Positions 28,959 through 37,332 of a DNA stretch of 64,000 bases are shown here, one piece after another (within the stretch, counting starts at the first letter, position 1; the number at the start of each line of letters is the position of its first letter). The DNA comes from Dehalococcoidia bacterium. Its GTDB lineage: Bacteria > Chloroflexota > Dehalococcoidia > Tepidiformales > Tepidiformaceae. Below the pieces are notes generated by a model, which saw nothing but the letters and a program-made list of their open reading frames with translations, made no database searches and was not told the origin of the DNA. The translations under genes and the position numbers were made by a program. The stretch spans positions 62,001-126,000 of the forward strand of contig PQAO01000013.1 of the NCBI GenBank assembly GCA_003104995.1. Reading direction: 5' to 3'.

Positions 28959-29402
28959 GTGTCGCTCATTGCCGTCGTCGACACGTCGGTCATCGTTCCG
29001 GCCTTTCTGACGGACGAGGGCACAACAGCAGATGCCCAGGCGCTACTCCGAGTGGCGGCAAACGGGACTTGCCGCCTCGCCACGAGCAGCCACGCAATAC
29101 TTGAGACAACCGCCGCATTTCACAAAGCCGTGCGACGCGACCGCTTGTCCAGCACGGCCGCCCTTCGAATGGCGTCGCTGCTACCATCGCTCCCGATCGA
29201 GCGCATTCCAGTGACGAGAGTTCTCCGTCGCGCCACGAGGATTGCTTTCGAAGAGGACATGACGGTCTATGACGCGCTGTTCGTGGCCACCGCGATACAC
29301 CTTCGCTTGCCGCTCGTTACCGCGGATCGCCGGCAGGGCCAATTGGCTACAGGGCTCGTGCCGGTGCTCTCACTTCGCGAGGCCCTTGCCGCCGCCCAAT
29401 GA
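28959..29402 (+). CDS. PIN-domain ribonuclease toxin (VapC-like)
   Basis: Protein of 147 aa with PIN-domain features: VVDTSVIVPAF with Asp8, a second acid in AILETTAAF near residue 49, DMTVYDALFVATA with Asp near 100-107, and TADRR near 125. This acid quartet coordinates Mg or Mn for RNA cleavage. With the HTH-type antitoxin directly upstream it forms a VapBC-like type II system; the RNA target is unknown. It converges with the PIG-L gene with a 10-nt gap. Confidence 0.8.
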   Translation: MSLIAVVDTSVIVPAFLTDEGTTADAQALLRVAANGTCRLATSSHAILETTAAFHKAVRRDRLSSTAALRMASLLPSLPIERIPVTRVLRRATRIAFEEDMTVYDALFVATAIHLRLPLVTADRRQGQLATGLVPVLSLREALAAAQ

Positions 29403-29412
29403 GCCTGCTCTT

Positions 29413-30327
29413 CTATGCCACGTGCTGCGGCTTGGGCCTCGCTTCCGTCCCGGCGGGCGCTTCCCCGTCCTTCTTCGCTTCGGCCGGCTGGGCCTGCCGC
29501 ATCGGGCGCCGGATGCTCCAGCGCCGGAAGCGCTCTTCCATCGGTTTGCCCGGCTCGCGCTTGTCGCGCTCGGCCCGGTCCTTCAGGAAGTCCTCGCGCG
29601 TCCGCCCGCCAATCTGGCTCGTGTGGCAGAGGATCGCGTCGACCTTCTTCTCCCAGTGGTCCGTGATGTCGACCGCGTAGTCCGGGTTGGCCGCACCCCC
29701 GAGCAGCACCTCGTTCACCTGGTGTGAGTCGAGCCCCTCGTCCTCATGTCCCTGGTAGAACAGCCGGTCCCGCACGATCGGGTAGATCGCGTCCATGGTC
29801 GCCTGGCCCACGTTCCGGTGGTCCCGGTGGTTGAACGTCCCGCGGAATGCGTCCCAGGTGATCACCACGTCCGGCCGGTACAACCGCAGCAAGCGCACGA
29901 TCTGTCCGCGCAGTTCCGCGCTCTCGCTCGTGAATCCGTCCGGGTACCCCAGGAAGATGCACTCCTTCACGCCCAGCAGCCGGCAGGCAGCCCGCTGCTC
30001 TTCCTCGCGGATCGCGGCCAGCTTCTCGGGGTGCATGGTGCCATCGTGGGTGCCCTTGTCGCCGCCGGTCACCAGCACGTAGTACACGTCCCAGCCCTCG
30101 GCACACCACTTCGCGACGGTTCCCGAGCACATGAACTCGGCGTCGTCCGGGTGCGCCATGATGACCATTGCCCGCCCGGGCCCTTCGATCGGTGGCAGCT
30201 CCTCCGCCTGGGCCGAACCCAGCGGCGCCGTCGTCTGCGGCCGCGGTCCGTGTCCGTTCGTGGCAACAGCTGCTGCCGCCCGCGCTTTCTTCTTGTCGAG
30301 CTTCTTCGCCTTGTCCTTTTTACTCAT
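29413..30327 (-). CDS. PIG-L/LmbE family deacetylase
   Basis: Zinc-dependent N-acetylglucosaminyl deacetylase-like protein of 304 aa. The AHPDDAE motif (near residue 58) gives metal ligands and the catalytic Asp; HRDHRNVG further on supplies the third His. Family substrates include GlcNAc-inositol (mycothiol pathway), GlcNAc-malate (bacillithiol) and antibiotics. None of these pathways is visible here. The first ~50 residues form a Lys/Ala-rich basic tail (MSKKDKAKKLDKKKARAAAA), unusual for the family and possibly nucleic-acid or membrane binding. The start is chosen 8 codons inside the longest frame because of a GGTGG upstream. Confidence 0.85.
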   Translation of the reverse strand: MSKKDKAKKLDKKKARAAAAVATNGHGPRPQTTAPLGSAQAEELPPIEGPGRAMVIMAHPDDAEFMCSGTVAKWCAEGWDVYYVLVTGGDKGTHDGTMHPEKLAAIREEEQRAACRLLGVKECIFLGYPDGFTSESAELRGQIVRLLRLYRPDVVITWDAFRGTFNHRDHRNVGQATMDAIYPIVRDRLFYQGHEDEGLDSHQVNEVLLGGAANPDYAVDITDHWEKKVDAILCHTSQIGGRTREDFLKDRAERDKREPGKPMEERFRRWSIRRPMRQAQPAEAKKDGEAPAGTEARPKPQHVA

Positions 30328-30483
30328 CAAACCACCGTAGAGGCCCAACATGTGGGCCGGTCTTGCCTGCCCTCAACTATAGCGGAGCAGCGCCGAAACC
30401 GGCCGCTCGCGGTCATGCGCAAACGGGGCGAACTTCCGTTGCTTCAGCAGCCGCCAGCCAGGGTTTCGGCCCCCGCCCGCGCC

Positions 30484-31092
30484 CTAGACCTGTGCCTGCA
30501 CCACCCGCAGCGGGAACGTCGCCAGCACTTCGTAGCTTGCCCCGCCCGGCCCCAGCTTGCTGCGCATCAGGGAAACCTGCGACGTCCGCCAGCTTACTCC
30601 CGGCACGTCCGTCTTTCCGACCGCCACCTCGATCTCCGCGCGGTGCCGCGTCCCGATCTCGTCGCGCACCCGCCCGAGCGTGAGGTGTGGCCGGAACGGC
30701 CGGCGCTCCGGTTCGAAGCCGACCACTGCCAGGGCCGCGTTCACCGCCCGCACCAGCGCTTCCAGCCGCAGCACGTCGCCCGCGATGCCCACCCACATGA
30801 TCCGAAGGCCCTCGCGGCCGCCGAACGTCCCGATGTTCGAAAACTCGAGCTCGAACGGCGAATGCCCTACCACGGCTTCCTGGATGGCCAGCTTCACCGC
30901 CGGCAGTTTCTTCACTGGAACTTCGCCGAGGAACTTCAAGGTGACGTGGACGCCTTCAGGCTTGATCCACCGCACCGCTGGCCCGCTCTTCTTCCGGAGG
31001 CCCTCGATCGTTTCACCGATCGCCTCCTTCACTTCGTCTGGAACTTCGCAGGCCACGAACAGCCGGACGTGGTCCTGGGGAATGTCACTCAT
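30484..31092 (-). CDS. thpR: RNA 2-prime,3-prime-cyclic phosphodiesterase
   Basis: 2H phosphoesterase of 202 aa. Both H-x-T/S signature motifs are visible: HVTLKF near residue 49 and HLTLGR near 136, the two catalytic histidines. Family ThpR (LigT) enzymes open 2-prime,3-prime-cyclic phosphates on RNA, and some ligate tRNA halves. Its ATG overlaps the end of the upstream amidohydrolase gene by 8 nt, so the two are co-translated, but no functional link is evident. Confidence 0.88.
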   Translation of the reverse strand: MSDIPQDHVRLFVACEVPDEVKEAIGETIEGLRKKSGPAVRWIKPEGVHVTLKFLGEVPVKKLPAVKLAIQEAVVGHSPFELEFSNIGTFGGREGLRIMWVGIAGDVLRLEALVRAVNAALAVVGFEPERRPFRPHLTLGRVRDEIGTRHRAEIEVAVGKTDVPGVSWRTSQVSLMRSKLGPGGASYEVLATFPLRVVQAQV

Positions 31093-31936
31093 GGGTTGTT
31101 GCTATCCGAAAGAGTCTCTCGGCGTTACCGCCACACACTTGCTTCGCCACGTCGCCCGGGAGTTGCCCGAGGAGGCGTTGGAGCTGGCGCCGGGGCGAAA
31201 GCAGTGGGTAATCAGAGCCGAAGATCACGCGTCCGGGACCGGCAAGGTCCACAAGCCGCGCGACACTTTGTTCATCATACAGCAGCGTGGCTGCCGCGGT
31301 GTCGAAATAGACGTTTTCTATCGCCGCTTTCACCTCAGGCATTTGCAGGTAGTACGCGAGCCCCCCGCCAAGGTGCGCGCCGACCATCTTCACGCCGGGG
31401 AACTCCGTTGCCACCCTGCACAGCTCAACCGGCGAGATCCCTCCCTCTTTCCCCGGGTAGCCGTGGCCGACCGGTTCGCTCACATGCCAGAGCAACACGG
31501 CACCCGCATCCCTGGCGAGCCCGCAGAGCGCCCGGCCCGCCGGCTCAAGCGGCTCCCATCCCTGGTTGTGCGGCCGCAACTCCCCGAATCCAACCGCCCC
31601 TGCATCCAGTGCCTGCCGCGCCTGCCGCTCCCAGCCCGCCAGGCCGGGGTTCACCGTCGCGACCACCGCCACCCGGCCCCGCGAACATCGCTGTGCCTCC
31701 GCCAGGTATCCGTTCTGCTCCTCGATGTCCCGCTCGTCCGCGAACGCGAACCCCGCCACAACCGCGTGCCGGATCTCCGCCGCATCCAGCGCCCCCAGGA
31801 GTTCCGCAACGGTAGCCATCTTCGCCTCCGGAGACCCGTACATCTCCGCGAAGGTGCGGTCGCGCTCCGCGATCTCCCCGCGCGCTTCACGCTGCGAGGG
31901 CGAGAACAGGTGCGTATGGGCATCGACCCAATTCAC
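31085..31936 (-). CDS. Amidohydrolase (TIM-barrel, amidohydrolase_2)
   Basis: Predicted metal-dependent hydrolase or decarboxylase of 283 aa. It begins VNWVDAHTHLF, so the HxH metal motif is at residues 7-9. Later ligands are LLWHVSEP (His), MVGAHLGGG (His) and IFGSDYPLL (Asp), the PF04909 pattern. Possible reactions include lactone hydrolysis and decarboxylation. The GTG start is set by the HTH motif and by TACCAT 7 nt upstream; longer frames run antisense into the SDR gene. It is the first gene of a two-gene operon with thpR. Confidence 0.85.
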   Translation of the reverse strand: MNWVDAHTHLFSPSQREARGEIAERDRTFAEMYGSPEAKMATVAELLGALDAAEIRHAVVAGFAFADERDIEEQNGYLAEAQRCSRGRVAVVATVNPGLAGWERQARQALDAGAVGFGELRPHNQGWEPLEPAGRALCGLARDAGAVLLWHVSEPVGHGYPGKEGGISPVELCRVATEFPGVKMVGAHLGGGLAYYLQMPEVKAAIENVYFDTAAATLLYDEQSVARLVDLAGPGRVIFGSDYPLLSPRRQLQRLLGQLPGDVAKQVCGGNAERLFRIATTHE

Positions 31937-31943
31937 GACACCG

Positions 31944-31949
31944 ATGGTA
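31944..31949 (-). promoter_or_regulatory. -10 hexamer of leaderless promoter (amidohydrolase operon)
   Basis: TACCAT on the minus strand, 7 nt before the GTG at 31936; no SD. Confidence 0.5.
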
Positions 31950-32015
31950 CCACCCGCCGCTACCGGCCACGCTTCCATCCCGTAGACTCCAGCCGACAAT
32001 TTCGCGGAGGGTTCC

Positions 32016-32858
32016 ATGGGAAGGCTCGAAGGCAAAGTTGCGGTCATCACGGGTGGGGCCAGCGGTATTGGAGAGGGCACCGTGCGCCTTTTTGCCGAAG
32101 AAGGGGCCCGCGTCGTCATCGCCGACGTCCAGGACTCCCGCGGCCAAAAGCTCGCCGAGGAACTTGGCCCGGTCTCCAGCTACTACCGCACCGATGTTTC
32201 CCAGGAGGAAGAGGTCCGCGCCGCCATCGCCCACGCAGTCAAGAAGTGGGGCGGGCTCGATGTGATGTTCAACAACGCCGGCTTCGGCGGCGTCTCCGGC
32301 CCTATCGAGTCAACCGACATGGCCGAATACGACCGAACGGTCGGCGTCCTCCTCCGGGGCGTCATCATCGGCATGAAGCACGCCGCACCGATCATGAAGT
32401 CCCAGGGCAGCGGCTGCATCATCAGCACCGCCAGCGTCGCTGGTGTCGGTATCGGCTTCGGCCCCCACGTCTACAGCGCGGCCAAGGCCGCCGTCATCCA
32501 TCTAACGAAGTCCGTCGCCAACGAACTCGGGGAAAGCGGCGTCCGGGTCAATGCCATCTGCCCGGGGGGCATCGCCACCCCCATCTTCGGCAAAGGCATG
32601 GGCCTCGACCCCGAGCAGGCTGACCTCACGGTCGACCTCATGAAGGTCCGCCTCGCCGAGGGCCAGCCGATCAAGCGTGCCGGCCTCCCGCGCGATATCG
32701 CCGAGGCTGCCGCCTGGCTGGCCAGCGACGCCGCCAGCTTCGTCACCGGCCACGCGCTCGTCGTCGATGGCGGCATCACCACCGGGCGCCTCTGGTCGGA
32801 GCGCCAGGCCGCGGGGGAGCAGCGCCTCGCGCAGTTCAAGCTGCCGGGGAACGTGTAG
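32016..32858 (+). CDS. SDR family oxidoreductase, copy 1
   Basis: Classical short-chain dehydrogenase, 280 aa. The cofactor motif TGGASGIGEG is near residues 12-21; Asp in IADVQ after the second strand favours NAD; NNAGFGG, the catalytic Ser in ISTASVAG and the YSAAK pair follow, all in order. Substrate unknown (secondary alcohol, ketone or hydroxyacyl). It has GGAGGG before the ATG and TAGACT (31983-31988) as a possible -10. The next gene is a close paralogue, so this is a local duplication. Confidence 0.92.
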   Translation: MGRLEGKVAVITGGASGIGEGTVRLFAEEGARVVIADVQDSRGQKLAEELGPVSSYYRTDVSQEEEVRAAIAHAVKKWGGLDVMFNNAGFGGVSGPIESTDMAEYDRTVGVLLRGVIIGMKHAAPIMKSQGSGCIISTASVAGVGIGFGPHVYSAAKAAVIHLTKSVANELGESGVRVNAICPGGIATPIFGKGMGLDPEQADLTVDLMKVRLAEGQPIKRAGLPRDIAEAAAWLASDAASFVTGHALVVDGGITTGRLWSERQAAGEQRLAQFKLPGNV

Positions 32859-32925
32859 CCGGGCCGATTTGGGCTCGCCGCGGCCGCCACGTACACTCCG
32901 CTCACATCTCGCCGGGAGTTCGCCC

Positions 32926-33780
32926 ATGCCTCGCCTTCAAGACCACGTTGCAATCATCACTGGCGGCGCCAGCGGCATAGGCGAAGGCACCGTCCGCAAG
33001 TATGCGGCCGAGGGCGCGCGCGTTGTCATTGCTGACGTCCAGGAGGGCCGCGGCAGCCAGCTCGCCGAAGAGCTCGGCCCCCAGACGGCCTTCCTCCGCA
33101 CTGACGTCAGCGACGAGGCCCAGGTAGCCGCCGCGGTCGACCTCGCGATGAACCGCTGGGGACGCCTCGACGTCGTCTTCAACAATGCAGGCTTCGGCGG
33201 CGTTTCCGGCCCGATCGACGAACTCGACATGGTCGGCTACGACCAGGCGATGAACGTCCTCCTCCGCGGCGTCTTCCTCGGCGCCAAGCACGCGGCGAAG
33301 GTCATGAAGCCCGCCCGCCGCGGCGTCATCATCAACACCGCGAGCATCGCCGGCCTCCAGTCCGGCTTTGGGCCGCTCACCTACAGCGCCGCCAAGGCAG
33401 CCGTGGCCCACTTCAGCCGCTGCCTCGCGGTCGAGCTCGCCGAGTTCAACATCCGCGTCAACGCCATCTGCCCCGGCCTCATCCTTACCAACATCTTCGC
33501 CAACGGCATGGGTATCCAGGGGCCCGCTGCCGATGCCGCCCTCAAGAACATCGACGCCGCCTTCGCCGACTGGCCCCCCCTCGGCCGCAGCGGCGTCCCC
33601 GAAGACATCGCCAACGCCGCACTCTGGCTCGCCAGCGACGAAGCCAGCTACGTCACCGGCCAGGCGATCGTCGTCGATGGCGGCATCACCGCGGGACGCC
33701 GCTTCGGCGAGATGGGCGAGCGTATTGCTTCCGGCTTCGGCATCGATCCCGCTGCCTTCCGCGCCCAGCGCGGCGGCTGA
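32926..33780 (+). CDS. SDR family oxidoreductase, copy 2
   Basis: Paralogue of the preceding gene, 284 aa, clearly similar along its length. It keeps TGGASGIGEG, IADVQ, NNAGFGG, NTASIAG and YSAAK, so it should be active with NAD(H). A TACACT (32892-32897) and a GGGAG SD suggest it can be expressed separately. The C-terminus differs from copy 1 (ends AFRAQRGG), which may tune substrate. The trmO-like gene follows after 4 nt. Confidence 0.92.
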   Translation: MPRLQDHVAIITGGASGIGEGTVRKYAAEGARVVIADVQEGRGSQLAEELGPQTAFLRTDVSDEAQVAAAVDLAMNRWGRLDVVFNNAGFGGVSGPIDELDMVGYDQAMNVLLRGVFLGAKHAAKVMKPARRGVIINTASIAGLQSGFGPLTYSAAKAAVAHFSRCLAVELAEFNIRVNAICPGLILTNIFANGMGIQGPAADAALKNIDAAFADWPPLGRSGVPEDIANAALWLASDEASYVTGQAIVVDGGITAGRRFGEMGERIASGFGIDPAAFRAQRGG

Positions 33781-33784
33781 CGCT

Positions 33785-34246
33785 GTGTTCTGGCGGAAGA
33801 AGCGCGACGATTGGGTTCGGCCGGAACCGCCGGCCCGCGTCACCCTCGAAGCCATCGGCTACGTCCGCAACGATGTGAAAAAGCCCCGGCCCCGCGGCTG
33901 GGAGCAGGTTGAAAGCACCATTCAGATGCTGCCCGAACACGAGGCTCGCCTCCAGGGTATTGAGCGCTACAGCCACATCGTCGTCGTCCTCTACCTGGAC
34001 ATCGCCGAAGGCGCGCCCGATAAGCCGGCGCAGCTGACGCTCGAGAGCGGCCGGACCTATGGCATCTTCGCCACCCGCAGCCAGCTCCGCCCCAACCACC
34101 TCGGGGTAACCCCGGTCCCCCTGCTGGCCCGCGATGGCATGGCGCTCAAGGTGCGCGGCCTCGATGCGGTCGATGGCACGCCCGTCCTGGATATCAAGCC
34201 CTATCTCCCTGCCTACGACGCCATCGAGGACGCCCGGATCCCCTGA
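33785..34246 (+). CDS. TsaA/TrmO-like methyltransferase
   Basis: Protein of 153 aa of the TsaA/VirR family (PF01980), whose characterised member TrmO methylates N6-threonylcarbamoyladenosine-37 in tRNA using SAM. Visible family features are EAIGYVRND near residue 20, IERYSHIVVVLYLD, TYGIFATRSQLRPNHLG and the C-terminal PVLDIKPYLPAYD. It lacks the extra C-terminal domain of E. coli TrmO, as in short versions. GTG start, 4 nt after the SDR stop, implies translational coupling. Confidence 0.85.
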   Translation: MFWRKKRDDWVRPEPPARVTLEAIGYVRNDVKKPRPRGWEQVESTIQMLPEHEARLQGIERYSHIVVVLYLDIAEGAPDKPAQLTLESGRTYGIFATRSQLRPNHLGVTPVPLLARDGMALKVRGLDAVDGTPVLDIKPYLPAYDAIEDARIP

Positions 34247-34411
34247 GGGCGTGACCTTCTCCACACTCCGGTTTGTTGCTTTGTGAACTATCCCACGCCA
34301 GGCCCCACACCTCCGTCTTTGGTCTGATCTTCGGCGCCCCCGGACCACGCTACGGTCGTTTGCAAGGCCGCCACAGACGGCCCCCAAACAGGTAGAGGAG
34401 AACAATCAAGC

Positions 34412-35824
34412 GTGGAAATCACCACCACACTGCCACAAGTTTCGAACGAGGCGTGGACTGCGTTCCGGCTCCGCATCAAGGGCCAGGTCGTCCTCCCCGG
34501 TGACCCGGACTACGAGGCCGCCCGGGAGGCAAAGAACACCATCTACAACCGCAAGCCGGCCGTCGTCGTCCGGGCCGAGGATGCCGCCGACGTCAGCAGG
34601 ACCATCACCTTCGCCCGCCGCTTCGGCCTGCCCTTCACCGTGAAGGGCGGTGGCCACAGCATCGGCGGACACAGCGTGAACAATGGCGGCCTCGTCATCG
34701 ACATGCGCCGCATGAACAACATCCGCGTCGACGCCGAGAACCGCACCGCCTGGGCGCAGTCCGGCGCCATCGCCCGCGAATTCCTTGCCGCTGTCGAGCC
34801 GTACGGGCTCGCTGTCCCCTTCGGCGATGCCGGTTCGGTCGGACTCGGCGGGATTACCCTCGGCGGCGGCATCGGCTACCTCGTGCGGAAGCACGGCCTC
34901 ACCATCGATAACCTGCTTGGCATCGAGATGGTGACTGCCGACGGCCAGATCGTGCAGGCGACCGAGACCGAGAACCCCGACCTCTTCTGGGCCCTCCGCG
35001 GCGGCGGCGGCAACTTTGGTGTCGTCACCGGCTTCCAGTACAAACTGGTCAGCGTGCCCCAGATCTACGGCGGCGCGCTCGTGCTCCCGGCCACGAAGGA
35101 TGTGATCCGGGAGTACGCCAGGCTCTCGCTCGAGGCGCCCGAAGAGCTGACCTCCATCTCGATGGTGACCAAGGCCCCGCCGATGCCCTTCATCCCCGAG
35201 GACAAGGTGGGTGTCCCCTCCCTGATCGTGTTCGTCGCCTACATTGGTGATATCGAAAAGGGCCCCGGTGCGGTCGCCCCGCTGCGCGCGCTGGCCGAGC
35301 CGATCGCCGATGTCCTCGGGCCGATGCCGCTTTCCGGCCTCTATGCCTACCTTGAACCGGCCGAGCAACCTGCCCGCGTCCGCGTGCGGTCCGGGTTCTA
35401 CAACGAAATCAACGACGAAATCCTCGATGCAACCCTGGCCTTCATCGAAAGCGGCCCGCCGAGCATGAACTTTCTCCAGGTGCGGCCGATCGGCAATGGC
35501 GCGATGAACCGTGTCTCGCCTGAGGCTACCGCGTTTTCGCACCGCGACGCCCAGTTCCTGCTGGCCATCATCGACCACTGGGAAGACGCCGAAGAGGATG
35601 GCGCGAACGAAGCCTGGGTCGATGCCTTCTGGCAGTCGATTGCCGGGTATCGCCAGGGCGTCTACTCGAACTTCCTCCAGGCTGAGGGCGAAGCCCGCAT
35701 CCGCGAAGCCTATGCGGCGGCAGCTTTCGACCGCCTGGCAGACCTGAAGCTGCGCTACGACCCGGCGAACGTGTTCAGCGGCAACGAGAACATCCCGCCG
35801 AAGCCGCTCAGCGCCGCCGCCTGA
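34412..35824 (+). CDS. FAD-linked oxidase, berberine-bridge-enzyme type
   Basis: Flavoprotein oxidase of 470 aa with an FAD-binding_4 (PCMH) domain (about 40-215) and C-terminal BBE segment (NVFSGNENIPP near 450). GGGHSIGGHS (79-88) contains His82, the usual site of 8-alpha-His flavin attachment. The Cys that makes the second (6-S-Cys) bond in bicovalent relatives is missing: the loop reads FGDAGSVGLGG with Ala140 there. So a mono-covalent flavin is predicted. Substrates of relatives are sugars, alkaloids or alcohols. GTG start with GAGGAGAA upstream; no signal peptide. Confidence 0.87.
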   Translation: MEITTTLPQVSNEAWTAFRLRIKGQVVLPGDPDYEAAREAKNTIYNRKPAVVVRAEDAADVSRTITFARRFGLPFTVKGGGHSIGGHSVNNGGLVIDMRRMNNIRVDAENRTAWAQSGAIAREFLAAVEPYGLAVPFGDAGSVGLGGITLGGGIGYLVRKHGLTIDNLLGIEMVTADGQIVQATETENPDLFWALRGGGGNFGVVTGFQYKLVSVPQIYGGALVLPATKDVIREYARLSLEAPEELTSISMVTKAPPMPFIPEDKVGVPSLIVFVAYIGDIEKGPGAVAPLRALAEPIADVLGPMPLSGLYAYLEPAEQPARVRVRSGFYNEINDEILDATLAFIESGPPSMNFLQVRPIGNGAMNRVSPEATAFSHRDAQFLLAIIDHWEDAEEDGANEAWVDAFWQSIAGYRQGVYSNFLQAEGEARIREAYAAAAFDRLADLKLRYDPANVFSGNENIPPKPLSAAA

Positions 35825-35850
35825 TCCGGGCGCACCCTCCATCGTTCCCA

Positions 35851-35883
35851 GGAGCCCCCGGCCCCCGTCCTGCCGGGGGCTCC
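35851..35883 (+). terminator. Rho-independent terminator after FAD oxidase
   Basis: 12-bp perfect stem GGAGCCCCCGGC with its complement, 9-nt loop, then TGCTTTC; 27 nt past the stop codon. Confidence 0.8.
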
Positions 35884-35960
35884 TGCTTTCAGTGAGTAGC
35901 TGCTCGCAACTTGCCCTATACTTTCGCCCACTGCGCCGCTTGCGCACGGGAGTACCACCA

Positions 35961-36758
35961 ATGTCCGATGTCGTCCTCGTTTCCGATGATGGCCACGTCC
36001 GCACCATCCGCATGAACCGCCCCGACGTGAAGAACGCCGTCAACATGGATCTCGCCTGGGGGGTCCTCGGGGCCGTTGAGGACGCCATGAATGACGACAA
36101 CGTCTGGCTCCTTTGCCTCACGGGCTCGGGCGATGCCTTCTGCTCCGGCCTCGACCTTCGCGGCACCGGCGACTACAGCCCGAAGACGCCCCAAAACACC
36201 CAGCTCGATGACCTGGGCTGGGTCTCGCAGTTCCTGCTCACCCTTCGCGAGAAGTGCGAAAAGCCGATCGTCGGCGGGCTCAACGGTGTCGCAGTCGGCG
36301 CCGGCCTTTCGCTCGCACTGGCCACCGACATCCGCCTGATGAAGCGCAGCGCCCGCATCCTGGCCGGCTACCCCCGGATCGGCGGCTCGCCCGATGGCGG
36401 CATGACCTTCACCCTCTCCCAGGCGCTCGGCTACGAACAGGCCATGCGCTTCCTTCTCGAGAGCAAGACTGTCGACGCGGACGAGGCGCTCCGTCTCGGC
36501 CTCGTGGGCGAAGTGGTCGACGACGACAGGTGGGACGCCCGCCTCGCCGAGTACTGCCAGCACCTCTGCTCGGTCGTCTCACCCATCACCATGCGCCTGA
36601 CGAAGCGCACGCTTGTCCGCGCGACGACCGCGATCAACCTGGAGTCCCAGTGCCGCCTCGAACTCGGCAGCATCCGCATGGCCTTCGCCAGCGAGGACGG
36701 CAAGGAAGCCCGCCGGGCGTTCATGGAAAAGCGCCCGCCCGTCTTTGAGGGCCGCTGA
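35961..36758 (+). CDS. Enoyl-CoA hydratase/isomerase family protein
   Basis: Crotonase-superfamily protein of 265 aa. The first oxyanion-hole region is GSGDAFCSGLDLRG (near 56-69) and the second GLNGVAVGAGLSLALATD (near 108-125); IGGSPDGGMTFTL follows. Relatives hydrate or isomerise enoyl-CoA in fatty-acid or aromatic-acid degradation. The substrate is not predictable. TATACT at 35917-35922 gives a promoter with a 30-40 nt leader and GGGAG as SD. It is monocistronic; no regulator is adjacent. Confidence 0.88.
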   Translation: MSDVVLVSDDGHVRTIRMNRPDVKNAVNMDLAWGVLGAVEDAMNDDNVWLLCLTGSGDAFCSGLDLRGTGDYSPKTPQNTQLDDLGWVSQFLLTLREKCEKPIVGGLNGVAVGAGLSLALATDIRLMKRSARILAGYPRIGGSPDGGMTFTLSQALGYEQAMRFLLESKTVDADEALRLGLVGEVVDDDRWDARLAEYCQHLCSVVSPITMRLTKRTLVRATTAINLESQCRLELGSIRMAFASEDGKEARRAFMEKRPPVFEGR

Positions 36759-36885
36759 GGGCTCGTCCACGAAGTTGACCGTGGTCCATGGAGGAAAAGC
36801 GGGAACCGTCTCCCGGTAGGTGCGAGGTTCGCCCCGAGGGCGGGACCACAGTCGGCATCTAGCTTCTCCGTCGCGCAAAGATCCG

Positions 36886-36906
36886 GCCCGGGCGAGGGGC
36901 CCGGGC
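36886..36906 (+). terminator. GC hairpin, candidate terminator
   Basis: GCCCGGGC at 36886-36893 pairs with GCCCGGGC at 36899-36906 (5-nt loop), followed by TTGCCTTT. It lies 127 nt after the crotonase stop. Confidence 0.5.
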
Positions 36907-36970
36907 TTGCCTTTACCCTGTAATGTTTCCGCGATACCGCTAGGGTAGGATCCCGCGCTGGAGGTGAGGC

Positions 36971-37222
36971 ATGTCTGGCCCCACGACACCGGAAGAAATC
37001 GCCGAGGCCTTGCGCCAGCTTGGCGGCGAAGCGGACGTTGGTGACATTAAGAACCGGGTGGAGTCGAACCGAGGCGGTCGCCCTTCCCACTACGCGAGTG
37101 AGTGGAGCTACCGATGCACGATCCAAGGCATCATTAACCGTCACTGCCCTCAGTCCGCCAGTTACGCGTTTGTTACGCCCACGTTCGTCAAGGTGAGGCG
37201 AGGGCGATATCGTCTCGATTAG
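36971..37222 (+). CDS. Small winged-helix-like protein (83 aa)
   Basis: ATG preceded by GGAGGTGAGG, a strong SD. The first half (TPEEIAEALRQLGGEADVGDIKNRV) looks like the start of a winged helix, then GGRPSHYASEW and IQGIINRHCPQSASY, and a beta-rich end FVKVRRGRYRLD. This pattern resembles small wHTH domains attached to restriction endonucleases and other defence proteins (HTH domains that precede Mrr-like nucleases), but no nuclease follows. The base composition is less GC-rich than neighbours, suggesting transfer. A stand-alone DNA-binding protein is the best description. Confidence 0.6.
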   Translation: MSGPTTPEEIAEALRQLGGEADVGDIKNRVESNRGGRPSHYASEWSYRCTIQGIINRHCPQSASYAFVTPTFVKVRRGRYRLD

Positions 37223-37332
37223 CCTCACGTACGGGACAGTTTCCAGCCAGCCCGCCTTCTCCACTAACCACCACGCGCCACAGTCTCGCCGGGCCCGGCA
37301 ACGGTCCCCGCTGGGAAACGTGCGAAACTGCT

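Noticed and set aside
36759..36970. Possible riboswitch or small RNA between crotonase and winged-helix gene
   Set aside because: Apart from one GC hairpin I found no conserved core of any known riboswitch class.
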